A DNA stretch of 64,000 nucleotides from positions 37,385-101,384 of the forward strand of contig DEAM01000020.1 in NCBI GenBank assembly GCA_002347035.1. The letters run 5' to 3'. A model generated the notes under the pieces. That model was given only the letters and a program-made list of their open reading frames with translations. It had not been told where the DNA came from and made no database searches. Shown here piece by piece: positions 8,731 through 17,417 of this stretch. Both the position numbers and the translations under genes were made by a program. This DNA comes from Gemmatimonadales bacterium UBA2982. GTDB taxonomy: Bacteria > Gemmatimonadota > Gemmatimonadetes > Longimicrobiales > Gaopeijiaceae. Position 1 is the first letter of the stretch; each line of letters starts with the position of its first letter.

Positions 8731-8951
8731 GGCCATAAAGGCCGCCACGGGTAGCTGTACTAATTTGTTGGTGACCAGGAGCCAACTGAATCGATCTCTG
8801 GCACAAGCCCGACCTACTTCATAACAAGATCCAAGATTTCTTTCACCCGACCACGGTAGGGGGTGATGTGGTCCTCTAGCAAGCAACTACTATTAACCTA
8901 CCCTAGGGTATCGAAGCAGACTCAGCCCGCCCTCGCTTTTCCAGCTTTACG

Positions 8952-11366
8952 TTAGAGTCTAAGTAGACGCGTTGCCTTGATGACCAGACCCCGATTCTCT
9001 AGCGCAGGAAACCGCTTGAACTCATAGGACTCCCGCTGCTCCGTCCAGACCAAGAAGACTTCGCTTCCTGGAGCATATTCCCAGCGAAAACGCACGTTCG
9101 TGCTAAAGCTGTCGGCACTCGAATTAAATTGAACGAGTCCGCTCAGGAGCATCCGAGGTGTGAACGTAACGTTCACCCGCATCATCGTGAGCACGGTATC
9201 AAAATACTGATCTGGGAGCCTGACTGCGTTAAAAGACACGCTCGGCTCAATGGAAAGTTGCCTGAGTAACTCGATTCGGCTTCGGCTCACTCCAACTGAA
9301 GTAAGTTGACCGTCATAAAAAGCGCCGTGACTTGCTGACAGTCGGCCGGAAAATGAACGCTGTGTTCCAAAAGAATACGACATATCAGAGCGACTGAACT
9401 GGTAGCGACCAGCCGGTATGATCGCCCCTGTGATATGCTCGGGGGCGGCTAGATTCTCATAACTGTTGGCGTAAGCTAAGCTAAATTGGTCACTATTTTC
9501 GAAGTCGATCCGCAGTTGACCGGTGATGTCACGCGTCTCCACAAACCTGAGTTCGGCGTTCTCGAAATAATCAACTGATGCCTCCAAGGTCACCTGACGA
9601 ATTGTCTGGATACTGCGCGGACGAGGGCTCACCCTAAGTGTCAGCTGTGTCTCCCTAAAGCCAGATCGCGGAACGAAACCCACTTCCGGATTAAAGTTGT
9701 CTTCAACCAGGACATGGCTTGCTCGGAAGCCGCGTTCGTCCCCGTCGTAGCTGATCCGACTGCCATAACTTCGGTCACGGGATTCCATCCCATGCGTCTG
9801 CGTACCGGCGTAATAACCCGTGAGGTAAAGCTCATCGAAAAAGGAAAAGGATGCGTCAGCTCCGTACGTTTGGTTAGATCCGCTTGATGCTAGTGCCTCT
9901 GATCTTCGCGTCACGAGAGCACCAATGTTACTGCGTCTCAGGACGTCAGCTCGTAAGCGCATCACAGAAAAATTGGTGCTCTCGACACCCGGACGAGGAC
10001 AACCAATGGCGAGGCAGGCAGCGTCACCACCGGGTAGATCATCTGTCTGTAAACTCACCGCACCCACATCGAACGGTCCAATTTTACCAGTGAGACGCGC
10101 ACCCCCCAGGATGGGCACAGGCTGTCCGTCCTCCAGACCTATACGACGACTGAAGAAAAGCGTAGGAACCGGACTACCCCTGCCCGCCCCCCCTCTTCTT
10201 CTGCCCCCACTGGCTGGGAAGCGGAAAATACCCCTGCTTTCAAGGAAAAACTCCCGCTTCTCTGGAAAAAAAAGATTAAAGCGAGTGAGGTTGATCTGCT
10301 GCTCATCAACCTCGACCTGAGCGAAGTCGGTGTTATAAGTAAAATCCGCAGTAAGGTTCTGTGTCACGCTCCACTTCACATCCCCACCCCATTCGGCACT
10401 TCCTTTGTTTGAGATCGCTGGGGAAGCACGCCGATCGGTAGTCAAGCTGCCGATCCCGTACGGCTTCACATCTACGTTGACCCCACGAGCCGGAGCTTCA
10501 ATTCCGACCAGGGTAGCAGCACGAGACACTCGTGTCATACCGTTGCGACCGGTACCAGAAGCAGCCTGAGAGACCAGGGTTAGGTGTGCAAACTCATTCT
10601 TGCGTCGTATAGCCCTACGGAGCTGTATCCCCCATACCTGTGCCCTTCCTGGTCGATACCTTATCGACTTGAAAGGAATCTCCATTTCGACCGTCCAACC
10701 ACCCTCAAACCTACCCGTTCGGACATCCCATACCGGGTTCCAATCGAAATTGGGATTGCCCTCATCTGTAAGCTGTGACTCGGACATACCACCGATCGGG
10801 TTCGTATAGAGGAAGTACCCATTTCTGCGATCGTAGAACGTGTCTAGGACAACCCCAAAGTTGTCATTATTACCGATTCCTGTGGCGTCACGTCGCATCT
10901 CATTCGCAACCCAAAGACTTTCTGGAACCCCTTCATGTACTCGAGCCGAGATATACACGTTCTCATTGTCATACATGATCCAGACTTCAGTGAGTTCTGA
11001 GGCAGCAGCGCCTTCGTTAGGCAAACTTTGAATGAAGCCGCTGACTGCAGGTACGTCCCGGTAGACCGGTTCATTGAGTTCGCCATCAACATCCAAAGAG
11101 CCATCTAGCCTGACCGCCCTTACTGTGGCATTGCCTGCATCATCCCGATTGATCACATCCGGGACATTCGGAGGGGTAGGACCATCGATTGGGCCGACCC
11201 AAAGGGGCGGCTGACTCACCGCAGCTCTTGCTCCCTGACCTACGTCGGTCTCCTGCGACAGAAGAGCTGAAACGAGCCCGTTCGCCGCGAGCAAAATCAA
11301 GGCCAGTAGCAGACTTCCTCGAGCAGGCAAACGAGCCGAATAAGTGATCGGCGCCACGCCAAACAA
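8952..11366 (-). CDS. DUF5916-type outer-membrane protein: CBM9-like domain plus beta-barrel
   Basis: An 804-residue protein starting at TTG 11366, with AGGAG 8 bases upstream. A hydrophobic segment at about residues 15-36 is the export signal. About residues 75-260 resemble a carbohydrate-binding family 9 domain (AVRLDGSLDVDGELNEPVYRD, then a strand-rich part with Trp and Asn). The rest has alternating hydrophobic residues and many aromatic-ended strands, as in outer-membrane barrels; the last residue is Leu after Arg rather than the usual Phe. DUF5916 proteins are common in Gemmatimonadota and Bacteroidota; their function is unknown, with uptake or surface binding the usual guess. The DUF971 gene ends three bases upstream. 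Confidence 0.75.
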   Translation of the reverse strand: MFGVAPITYSARLPARGSLLLALILLAANGLVSALLSQETDVGQGARAAVSQPPLWVGPIDGPTPPNVPDVINRDDAGNATVRAVRLDGSLDVDGELNEPVYRDVPAVSGFIQSLPNEGAAASELTEVWIMYDNENVYISARVHEGVPESLWVANEMRRDATGIGNNDNFGVVLDTFYDRRNGYFLYTNPIGGMSESQLTDEGNPNFDWNPVWDVRTGRFEGGWTVEMEIPFKSIRYRPGRAQVWGIQLRRAIRRKNEFAHLTLVSQAASGTGRNGMTRVSRAATLVGIEAPARGVNVDVKPYGIGSLTTDRRASPAISNKGSAEWGGDVKWSVTQNLTADFTYNTDFAQVEVDEQQINLTRFNLFFPEKREFFLESRGIFRFPASGGRRRGGAGRGSPVPTLFFSRRIGLEDGQPVPILGGARLTGKIGPFDVGAVSLQTDDLPGGDAACLAIGCPRPGVESTNFSVMRLRADVLRRSNIGALVTRRSEALASSGSNQTYGADASFSFFDELYLTGYYAGTQTHGMESRDRSYGSRISYDGDERGFRASHVLVEDNFNPEVGFVPRSGFRETQLTLRVSPRPRSIQTIRQVTLEASVDYFENAELRFVETRDITGQLRIDFENSDQFSLAYANSYENLAAPEHITGAIIPAGRYQFSRSDMSYSFGTQRSFSGRLSASHGAFYDGQLTSVGVSRSRIELLRQLSIEPSVSFNAVRLPDQYFDTVLTMMRVNVTFTPRMLLSGLVQFNSSADSFSTNVRFRWEYAPGSEVFLVWTEQRESYEFKRFPALENRGLVIKATRLLRL

Positions 11367-11369
11367 TCG

Positions 11370-11702
11370 CTAGGCTCCTGACTGAAGCAATCCCTCACCA
11401 ATTTCTCGGAGATATTCAAATGTATACATACCGGTCGAGTGTCCGTCGCTCCAGACAAACTGAAGTGCGTAACGTCCAACGTAGTGGATGGCGGTAGGGT
11501 AAATATCCATGGGGACCATTTCGGGCTTGAGTGTGCGCTCGTGTGTAAACTCATCTACGCAACCAGCACAAGGGCATAGTAAACGCAGATCACGTGGTAT
11601 GAACTCCGAGGCATACCCATCCTTCCATCTTATTAGTAACCGAGCCTCGTCTTCGGTTGGACCAATGTCTAATGGTTCAATTCTTGGGTCGCGCTCAGTC
11701 AT
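11370..11702 (-). CDS. DUF971 family protein
   Basis: A 110-residue protein. ATG 11702 is chosen over a GTG at 11711; it overlaps the rdgB stop by eight bases. It has the DUF971 pattern (gamma-butyrobetaine hydroxylase N-terminal-like): an early LLIRWKDG motif, a CPCAGC cluster that binds metal in related domains, and a final SDGHSTGMYTFEYLR block. In other proteins this domain occurs near iron-sulfur or heme metabolism genes, but its role is unresolved. Translational coupling with rdgB and rph suggests one operon with the upstream housekeeping genes. Confidence 0.8.
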   Translation of the reverse strand: MTERDPRIEPLDIGPTEDEARLLIRWKDGYASEFIPRDLRLLCPCAGCVDEFTHERTLKPEMVPMDIYPTAIHYVGRYALQFVWSDGHSTGMYTFEYLREIGEGLLQSGA

Positions 11703-12360
11703 AGTGTCCACTCTTTTTAGGATCCCGTATTTTCTGGGCGGCTTGGCACCCTAGTGCCTCGCCGATTGCCCGGAAAGCCTTTCCACGATGACTGCGCTCA
11801 TTCTTTTCATCCACTGACATCTCTGCAAACGTGCACCCGAATTCGGGATCGAAGATGTAGGGATCGTATCCAAACCCTCCGCTTCCACAGGGGGTGTCGA
11901 TGACAAGCCCAGGTGCTTCGCCTCGGCATACGAGTGGCACCTCTCCCCTGATCCCCAATAGCACCGCAACACAAACATACCGTGCAGTGCAATTAACACG
12001 TTCCACACCCTCTAGCTGAGCTAGAAGATGTTGATTATTAGCATCGTCCAGAGCTTGCCCGCTAAGTCCCCGCGACGGCGCAAACCGCTTGGACCGAACC
12101 CCTGGCGCTCCTCCAAGAGCGTCCACCTCTAGCCCGGAATCGTCTGCGACGGTTGGCAAGCCAACAAGTTGATGAAAGTACTCTGCTTTTGATCGAGCAT
12201 TTTCATCGAAGCTGTCGTAGGGTTCCAAGTCTTCCTCGGCCAGGCTTGGTTCAATACCAACTGCTTCAAGATCGAGTAGCACGAGTCCTGGCACTTCATG
12301 GAGAATCTTTCTGATTTCGAACATCTTGTGTTCGCTGCGCGTTGCTACAAGAAGCTTCAT
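11695..12360 (-). CDS. rdgB: XTP/dITP diphosphatase (non-canonical purine NTP pyrophosphatase)
   Basis: A 221-residue RdgB/HAM1 protein that hydrolyses dITP and XTP to monophosphates, keeping deaminated purines out of DNA and RNA. The family opening (LLVATRSEHKMFEIRKIL) is present, as are the VADDSGLEVDALGGAPGVRSKRFA substrate-pocket region near residue 75 and the GGFGYDPYI motif near residue 160. Length is slightly above the usual 195-200 because of an insert near residues 120-135. The ATG overlaps the rph stop by four bases. rph-rdgB is a widespread gene pair. Confidence 0.95.
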   Translation of the reverse strand: MKLLVATRSEHKMFEIRKILHEVPGLVLLDLEAVGIEPSLAEEDLEPYDSFDENARSKAEYFHQLVGLPTVADDSGLEVDALGGAPGVRSKRFAPSRGLSGQALDDANNQHLLAQLEGVERVNCTARYVCVAVLLGIRGEVPLVCRGEAPGLVIDTPCGSGGFGYDPYIFDPEFGCTFAEMSVDEKNERSHRGKAFRAIGEALGCQAAQKIRDPKKSGHYD

Positions 12361-13079
12361 TTAGATTCCGATAATACACGCTGTTGAGCAGCGAACAGCT
12401 TTTCGAGTCCAGCCACTGCGAGATCTAAGAGCGAGTCGAAATCGGCACGACCAAATGGATCGCCCTCAGCAGTACCCTGTATCTCAACCAAACCACCGCT
12501 TTGGGTGCCAATAACATTCATGTCTACTTGTGCAGCAGAGTCTTCCCGATAGTCGAGATCAAGACAAAGCAGGCCTTCGACGATCCCTACGCTGATACCG
12601 GCTACAGCTTCCTTTAGCGGGTCACGCTGGGCTAGGCCATTTTCTACCATCCAGCGAGCAGCCAGCCTCACTGCGACCAAAGCACCGGTGATCGCTGCTG
12701 TACGCGTGCCACCATCTGCCTGTAAAACATCGCAGTCAACAGTGACGGTGTGCTGACCCATCACCTCCATATCGGTTACTGACCGGATTGACCTTCCAAT
12801 GAGGCGTTGAATCTCTTGGGTTCGTCCCCGAGGACCGCTCCGCTCGCGACTTGTACGGGTGTGTGTCGCACGTGGGAGCATGCCGTACTCAGCTGTAACC
12901 CAACCCGCTCCGCTTTCCTCCCGCCATCTCGGAACACCTTCGGCGACCGACGCCGCGCATAGGACTTGAGTGTTCCCTGTCGAGATGAGGCACGAGCCCT
13001 CTGCATAAGGTGCCACGCCAATTTCTATTTCCAGTTCGCGCGCCTGGTCGGGCCTCCTGCCATCAGCACGTTTACTCAT
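12357..13079 (-). CDS. rph: Ribonuclease PH (tRNA 3'-end phosphorolytic nuclease)
   Basis: A 240-residue RNase PH. It trims the 3' tails of tRNA precursors with phosphate. The first residues (RADGRRPDQAR) and the GSCLISTGNTQVLCAASV and GWVTAEYGMLPRATH segments match the family, as do the RTQEIQRLIGRSIR helix and VDCDVLQADGGTRTAAITGA catalytic region (Asp pair near 160). Length is standard. It overlaps the adenylyltransferase gene upstream by eight bases and rdgB downstream by four. Confidence 0.96.
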   Translation of the reverse strand: MSKRADGRRPDQARELEIEIGVAPYAEGSCLISTGNTQVLCAASVAEGVPRWREESGAGWVTAEYGMLPRATHTRTSRERSGPRGRTQEIQRLIGRSIRSVTDMEVMGQHTVTVDCDVLQADGGTRTAAITGALVAVRLAARWMVENGLAQRDPLKEAVAGISVGIVEGLLCLDLDYREDSAAQVDMNVIGTQSGGLVEIQGTAEGDPFGRADFDSLLDLAVAGLEKLFAAQQRVLSESK

Positions 13080-13563
13080 ACGCCTCCCTAATCCGGATTA
13101 TTAGATTCGTACTCGAATAGTCCTTGTGAAGGGGTATGAGACCTACTCTTCCCCCTGCATTTTCGACGATTTCACGTCCGACTACTTCCTCCAAGGTGTA
13201 ATCAGCACCCTTTACCAGAACGTCTGGCACGATCTCGCTAATGAGCTCTACTGGGGTATCATCATCAAATACGCACACCGCATCTACAGACTCCAGCGCA
13301 GCAACCATAAATGCCCGGTCAAACTCATTCATCACCGGCCTTCCGGGGCCCTTATCTAACAACCGCACAGAAGCATCCGAGTTGATACCAACTATCAGCA
13401 CATCCCCAAGTGAACGAGCCTCGTTTAGATAGGATACATGCCCTGGATGCAGCACGTCGAAGCAACCATTGGTAAATACGAGTTGCATGTCCCGTTGCGG
13501 GCCAAACTGATTCCGGAGACCCTCGCGAGAAAGAAGTTTTGATTCGGGAGTGCGCTTCATCAT
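13072..13563 (-). CDS. D-glycero-beta-D-manno-heptose 1-phosphate adenylyltransferase (RfaE2-type)
   Basis: A 163-residue stand-alone cytidylyltransferase-like domain, equivalent to the C-terminal half of HldE/RfaE. It would activate heptose-1-phosphate with ATP to ADP-heptose for LPS core. The nucleotide-binding motif TNGCFDVLHPGHVSYL is near residues 31-46, and VPDVLVKGADYTLEEVVG lies later. The kinase half is not in this window. The ATG overlaps the stop of the HemC-like gene. GlyC/RibF relatives share the fold, but the family motifs favour RfaE2. Confidence 0.85.
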   Translation of the reverse strand: MMKRTPESKLLSREGLRNQFGPQRDMQLVFTNGCFDVLHPGHVSYLNEARSLGDVLIVGINSDASVRLLDKGPGRPVMNEFDRAFMVAALESVDAVCVFDDDTPVELISEIVPDVLVKGADYTLEEVVGREIVENAGGRVGLIPLHKDYSSTNLIIRIREAYE

Positions 13564-14450
13564 TGGTTGGTGCTAGTTAGCAAGATGTCAGCACCTCGCT
13601 GATTCAATTCACGAGCCACTTTCACTCCAAGGGATTCAGGCTCGTCGAGAGGTCCCGTAAGGTTGGAACCTACAAGACGTTGCCCATCTGGGGATGCTAC
13701 CGCTGCCCACAGACGAAGGATTGGGCCAGATGGCTGCGCAAGGCATCCTATGGGTGCATTTCTTGACGCACCCAGCGCATCCAGAAAAGCTAGCTCCGCC
13801 CTCAAGGCTGTACGCGTAGGAAGATGATCTAACGCTGTAATTTCAGCGATTGGGTGGCGACCCATTATGGCCACCAAGCCGCGGCCAGGCTCAGGCAGCC
13901 AAGAACGTGAATCTAACATCTCCGAAATTCTGTTACCGAGACCTGCCGCCCTCGCTTCCCAAGCCCCTAGCACTGCTGCTTCGAGTTCACTTTCTCTTTG
14001 AAGCAAATCAGTCCCTAAGTCTTTGTCGATCTTCACAGGCAAGAGGTCAGCGCGGTGAGCGTTCAGGAAGGCACTCTGCCGAGATTCAGACACACCAACC
14101 CGCGAACCTTCCGGCAAATCACGAAGGGGTACAGTAGGGCCATTTAGCTGGACAAGTACGTCTCGCGGGTCCTTCCTGGGAAATACGGCAAGTGTACTCA
14201 ACTCATCAGCCACCACGCTCCGCAACTCCTGCACGCCCGCGAGTGCTAGATCGAAACTAGCATCTCGTAATCCTCTAAAGGGATCTTCGGTTACGAAGTC
14301 AAATCCCGTTACCGGTTCAACTTCGACACCAGCCGCTATCATACGCGCTAGTGTATCAGCCACGTATGTGGACATCCCGGAGTGTATAGCCAACCTAGCA
14401 GTCACGAAGTTGAGTTTTTTCGGTGCTGCATCATGCCTGCGAGACACCAA
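13560..14450 (-). CDS. Divergent hydroxymethylbilane synthase-like protein (HemC fold)
   Basis: A 296-residue protein starting at TTG 14450 or the next codon, GTG 14447. It follows the HemC plan: a first domain with DLALAGVQELRSV in place of the usual DLAVHSLKDLP; an AVFPRKDPRDVLV motif; a VGVSESRQSAFLNAHRADL motif where HemC has VGTSSLRR; a PEPGRGLVAI motif matching LPAPGQGALAI; and C236 in an IGCLAQPSG motif at the cofactor-thioether position. The RGN-TR cofactor-binding block is replaced. The kept cysteine argues for a dipyrromethane cofactor, but the lost arginines argue against normal activity. No other heme gene is adjacent; it sits before the heptose adenylyltransferase, rph and rdgB. 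Confidence 0.62.
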   Translation of the reverse strand: MVSRRHDAAPKKLNFVTARLAIHSGMSTYVADTLARMIAAGVEVEPVTGFDFVTEDPFRGLRDASFDLALAGVQELRSVVADELSTLAVFPRKDPRDVLVQLNGPTVPLRDLPEGSRVGVSESRQSAFLNAHRADLLPVKIDKDLGTDLLQRESELEAAVLGAWEARAAGLGNRISEMLDSRSWLPEPGRGLVAIMGRHPIAEITALDHLPTRTALRAELAFLDALGASRNAPIGCLAQPSGPILRLWAAVASPDGQRLVGSNLTGPLDEPESLGVKVARELNQRGADILLTSTNQ

Positions 14451-14506
14451 CAGGCATTCGTCAACGAGGGATCGGTACGCCGTTCAAGGTTGAGCGACGC
14501 GCGAAT

Positions 14507-15028
14507 CTACCAGTTGGATTGGGCTCCGTCTACAATACTTTGAACGAGCAACTCCATCGCCTCTTCCCGGCCTCCCTCTTCAGGTGCACCCTCAGGAAAC
14601 TCACCGCGCGCAGCAAGGTTGTTAGACTCCCAGAGGATGACATTCTCTACAAGATCCACGATCTCAACACTTACCGAAATGCTCACCTGTCGCTGAAGAA
14701 CTTCCGGTGCCGCGCCCCTCTGGGCTGCCCTATAGTTTGGAGCAGCTACGTCGTAACGATTTATGGAGCCACGAACGATGGCATCTGCGATGTCTGCCCC
14801 AGCAGTACGAATGCCGAGTGCCCCTGGAAGATTGCGTAAAAGCTGATCATAGAGCTCCGCTGAAAGTTCAAATCGGTTTGTAGTGTTATCGAACGGCTCA
14901 ATCGCAATCGTCTCTATATGCTGGGGAGGGAATGAGCCGGCAGTGAACGAGTAGTTGCAGCTACTGGCTGTCAGCACACTCAGGATAAGGGCTGGAAGCC
15001 GAACGTGGCGGAACATGAAAAAGTCCAT
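14507..15028 (-). CDS. LptE-like LPS-assembly lipoprotein
   Basis: A 173-residue lipoprotein. The lipobox puts the mature Cys at C24 (LTASSC). The body matches the LptE pattern: a FDNTTNRFELSAELYDQLLR segment (about 44-63), a VRGSINRYDV strand pair and a V-Q-VSISVSVE strand. LptE sits inside the LptD barrel and helps insert LPS in the outer membrane. It lies just upstream of the HemC-like gene, but the 57-base gap suggests separate translation. Next gene upstream is another lipoprotein. Confidence 0.8.
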   Translation of the reverse strand: MDFFMFRHVRLPALILSVLTASSCNYSFTAGSFPPQHIETIAIEPFDNTTNRFELSAELYDQLLRNLPGALGIRTAGADIADAIVRGSINRYDVAAPNYRAAQRGAAPEVLQRQVSISVSVEIVDLVENVILWESNNLAARGEFPEGAPEEGGREEAMELLVQSIVDGAQSNW

Positions 15029-15036
15029 GAAACAAT

Positions 15037-15741
15037 CTAGCCCAAGGGGTCCCAGATGTCCGGATCATACGGCGTAACGATCTCGAGAGATTCGCGTACT
15101 AACCTGAGCTCACGAAAGTCAGCAAGGTTCCGGTAAGTTGCTTCAACTGGATAACCCCCATCACCGTCCAGATCTACCAAAACCCTTTGTACAACGCTTT
15201 CACCTTCAACAATCTCCAGACTCTTCAGCAGTTTGTCTGTGACGTGATAATGGAGTTCCGTACCGTCGTCGTAGGTGTACCTGAGTCTCCTAGCTTCACC
15301 CTCGAGCCTATCACCGCCGAGCAGTCGTGTCCCCTGGTGCGGGCGAAAGACTCCCAGAGTCCCCCACATGAGATCCGGTGGCGGCAAGATCTCTGTGGGT
15401 GAACCCACAGGTAGACGAAGATCACCCTCAACCAGCGCCGCACTGATTACCGTCTCTCCATTATCGAGGAAGAGGTCGAGGCGCGCCCTATACGGTGGCT
15501 CAATACGGGCAACACCTCTTCCCTCCACACGCTGGCCTGCCTCGTTGAGGTGCCAATCGAAGACAATGCGAAGAGGTGTCTCAAGGCTCGTCTCATATTG
15601 AAGCTGAACGGCAAGGGCCTCAGCATCATTAACCGGACCAATTACCGCAGGCCTCTGTCCCCCGCAAGCCCCTAAGATCAATACCGCAGTAAGTACTGGT
15701 ACCATTCTATATCGGTGGCAGAGAGCACAGATGATCAGCAT
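15037..15741 (-). CDS. Putative lipoprotein, DUF4292/LolB-like
   Basis: A 234-residue lipoprotein with lipobox LGAC (C26) and a positively charged stretch before it if the ATG at 15741 is used; ATG 15705 is a shorter alternative. The mature part is a run of amphipathic strands (FDWHLNEAGQRVEGRG, then YRARLDLFLDNGE) that resembles the half-barrel lipid-carrying fold of LolB and DUF4292 proteins. It ends eight bases before the LptE-like gene, so both may serve outer-membrane assembly. Exact family is unsure. Confidence 0.55.
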   Translation of the reverse strand: MLIICALCHRYRMVPVLTAVLILGACGGQRPAVIGPVNDAEALAVQLQYETSLETPLRIVFDWHLNEAGQRVEGRGVARIEPPYRARLDLFLDNGETVISAALVEGDLRLPVGSPTEILPPPDLMWGTLGVFRPHQGTRLLGGDRLEGEARRLRYTYDDGTELHYHVTDKLLKSLEIVEGESVVQRVLVDLDGDGGYPVEATYRNLADFRELRLVRESLEIVTPYDPDIWDPLG

Positions 15742-15791
15742 GGGAAATTGCTACCCCTTTCAGGCTGAAGCGGTTCGCCTAAACTTCCTGT

Positions 15792-16541
15792 GTGTTTGCG
15801 ACCAAGCCCGTGCTGATTGCCTCAGATGTCCACTTGGGATCTGCGCCACCAGACCAAGAGAAAGCCTTCGTTGCATGGCTCGAACGCGCCGCTACCAGTG
15901 CATCCTGGATCATCCTTAATGGGGACTTATTCGACTTCTGGTTCGAGTACCGTACCGGCACGACGCGCGGCCATGACAGAGTTCTGAGCATCCTTAGGAT
16001 GATCGTAGATCATGGTACACCTCTGACACTTATGGGTGGCAACCATGATTGGTGGGGTGGAGCATACCTTCGAGATGAGATCGGCATAGAGTTCCTGCAA
16101 GATCCAGTGGTCCGTGAAATTGCTGGATACAGAACACTGTTGGCGCATGGCGATGGTGTCGGCAGAGGCGACCTCGGATACAAGATCTTGCGTACGTTTC
16201 TACGCGGGCGTGCAACGCGTTGGGCATTTGGTATGCTGTCTCCCGCAGTTGGTGACCGAATTGCTAGTGGCATCTCTCGAACTGGGCGACATTGGGATAA
16301 ATCCGGAGAACAACAGCGGGTGAGATCAGAAGCACTTGAGAGGTGGGCCGTGGATGCTCTGAAGCAAGACCAAGAACTTGACCTGATCGTCTTAGGTCAC
16401 TCGCACCGACCCCTTCTTCGAGAGGTGCATCCAGGTCAGTGGTACGGGAACTGCGGGGACTGGGTCGTCAACAGAAGCTATCTCTCACTTCAAGAAGACC
16501 ACAGTCCCAGACTACTGGAATGGGATGGTCGAACTATATGA
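15792..16541 (+). CDS. UDP-2,3-diacylglucosamine diphosphatase (LpxH-like metallophosphatase)
   Basis: A 249-residue calcineurin-like phosphoesterase starting at GTG 15792. Metal-site motifs are present in order: SDVHLG (residues 10-15), NGDLFDFW (near 43), GGNHDWW (near 82), LAHGDG (near 117) and LGHSHRP (near 202). The aromatic WFEYR patch after the second motif is typical of LpxH rather than general nucleases. The reaction releases lipid X in lipid A synthesis at the inner membrane. The next gene starts inside its stop codon (ATGA). Confidence 0.86.
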   Translation: MFATKPVLIASDVHLGSAPPDQEKAFVAWLERAATSASWIILNGDLFDFWFEYRTGTTRGHDRVLSILRMIVDHGTPLTLMGGNHDWWGGAYLRDEIGIEFLQDPVVREIAGYRTLLAHGDGVGRGDLGYKILRTFLRGRATRWAFGMLSPAVGDRIASGISRTGRHWDKSGEQQRVRSEALERWAVDALKQDQELDLIVLGHSHRPLLREVHPGQWYGNCGDWVVNRSYLSLQEDHSPRLLEWDGRTI

Positions 16542-17137
16542 TTCTCAGGCGGCTCCTTTGTGGCCTATCGCTCGCTTTGGTAGTTGTATTTCCTGTACCG
16601 TCAAAGAGATCTCTGACAGCCCAAGACATACCGAGACCTGCTCCTGACTCTCTAGCTCTAACACCCATATCAATTTCGCCCACTGGAGCCATGCTCCGAT
16701 CTATTCTTGTTCCGGGTTGGGGACATGCCTCAATTGGCTCACTCACACGTGGTGGCTTCTACTTCGGTTTTCAAGCTGTTACCACGTACACTTTTTTGCG
16801 AACCCGCACTCGCTTATCCGAGGTTCGTGCGCGGGTAGCACACCGGGAGATGCTCGTCCGAGCAGACCTGGCGCACCAAGGAATCACAGATCCTGTAGAA
16901 GTTGATAGGCGACTCGAGGAAGACGCCATTTTGAAGAATTTTGAACCCCTGGCTGAGTCACGAGAAGGTCAGCAGGAGGACCTCGTCGCATTCGGAATTT
17001 TTCTCATGCTTCTAGCTGGCGCAGACGCGTACGTTTCTACTCATCTATCACGCTTTCCCGCACCAATCGACCTGCAAACTGGCTACTCCTCAGATGGGCG
17101 GGCTGAAGTCGCCCTACGCTGGAGACTCCCGGATTAA
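16538..17137 (+). CDS. DUF5683-like membrane/exported protein
   Basis: A 199-residue protein beginning at ATG 16538, which overlaps the LpxH stop by four bases; longer versions of this frame starting inside lpxH have no support. Residues 1-30 form a signal peptide. A SILVPGWGHASIGS motif (about 55-68) followed by a Gly-rich hydrophobic helix, and a late hydrophobic helix (FGIFLMLLAGADAYVSTHL), are the hallmarks of DUF5683. Function is unknown. Co-expression with lpxH suggests an envelope role. Confidence 0.7.
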   Translation: MILRRLLCGLSLALVVVFPVPSKRSLTAQDIPRPAPDSLALTPISISPTGAMLRSILVPGWGHASIGSLTRGGFYFGFQAVTTYTFLRTRTRLSEVRARVAHREMLVRADLAHQGITDPVEVDRRLEEDAILKNFEPLAESREGQQEDLVAFGIFLMLLAGADAYVSTHLSRFPAPIDLQTGYSSDGRAEVALRWRLPD

Positions 17138-17153
17138 GCCCACTATACGATAC

Positions 17154-17250
17154 TGGCGGGAGCGTGTGGGAATCGAACCCACCTACCCGGGTTTTAGCCG
17201 GGCTGCGCGGTTTTGAAGACCACCGAAGACACCAGTCCCCCTCCGCCCCC
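17154..17250 (-). tRNA. selC: Selenocysteine tRNA, anticodon UCA, with encoded CCA
   Basis: A 97-base cloverleaf on the minus strand. The acceptor has 5' GGGGGCGG against 3' ACGCTCCC: seven pairs plus one G-A mismatch at the junction. Next is the long 6-bp D stem (GGGGAC/GTCTTC) with a 4-base TGGT loop. The anticodon stem GTGGT/ACCGC holds loop CTTCAAA, giving anticodon TCA. A long variable arm with a CCCGG/CCGGG stem, a 5-bp T stem (GTGGG/CCCAC) with TTCGATT loop, discriminator G and CCA follow. The 8+5 helix, 6-bp D stem and UCA anticodon identify tRNA-Sec. selB is in the same window at 34680. Confidence 0.9.
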
Positions 17251-17417
17251 TTCTTTACGACCAGTACCAGCCACGCGACGCAGCATCTGCTCCTGCGAAG
17301 CGAGAGGATAGGACGCCTCAGGGTAGCCGCCAAGTGTGCCCCAAAACGAGCTTTTGGCGCGATACATCCAGGACCATCCTCCCGAGGGCCTCACACTATC
17401 TTCAGAATTCTTCCAAC

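Noticed and set aside
17242..17260. Whether the tRNA-Sec gene was a degenerate relic, because the first pairing tried left no D arm
   Set aside because: Starting five bases further upstream gives a full acceptor and 6-bp D stem, so the gene looks intact.
17255..17417. A 4.5S RNA or other structured RNA upstream of tRNA-Sec
   Set aside because: The diagnostic GGAAGCAG-type signal-recognition motif is missing.
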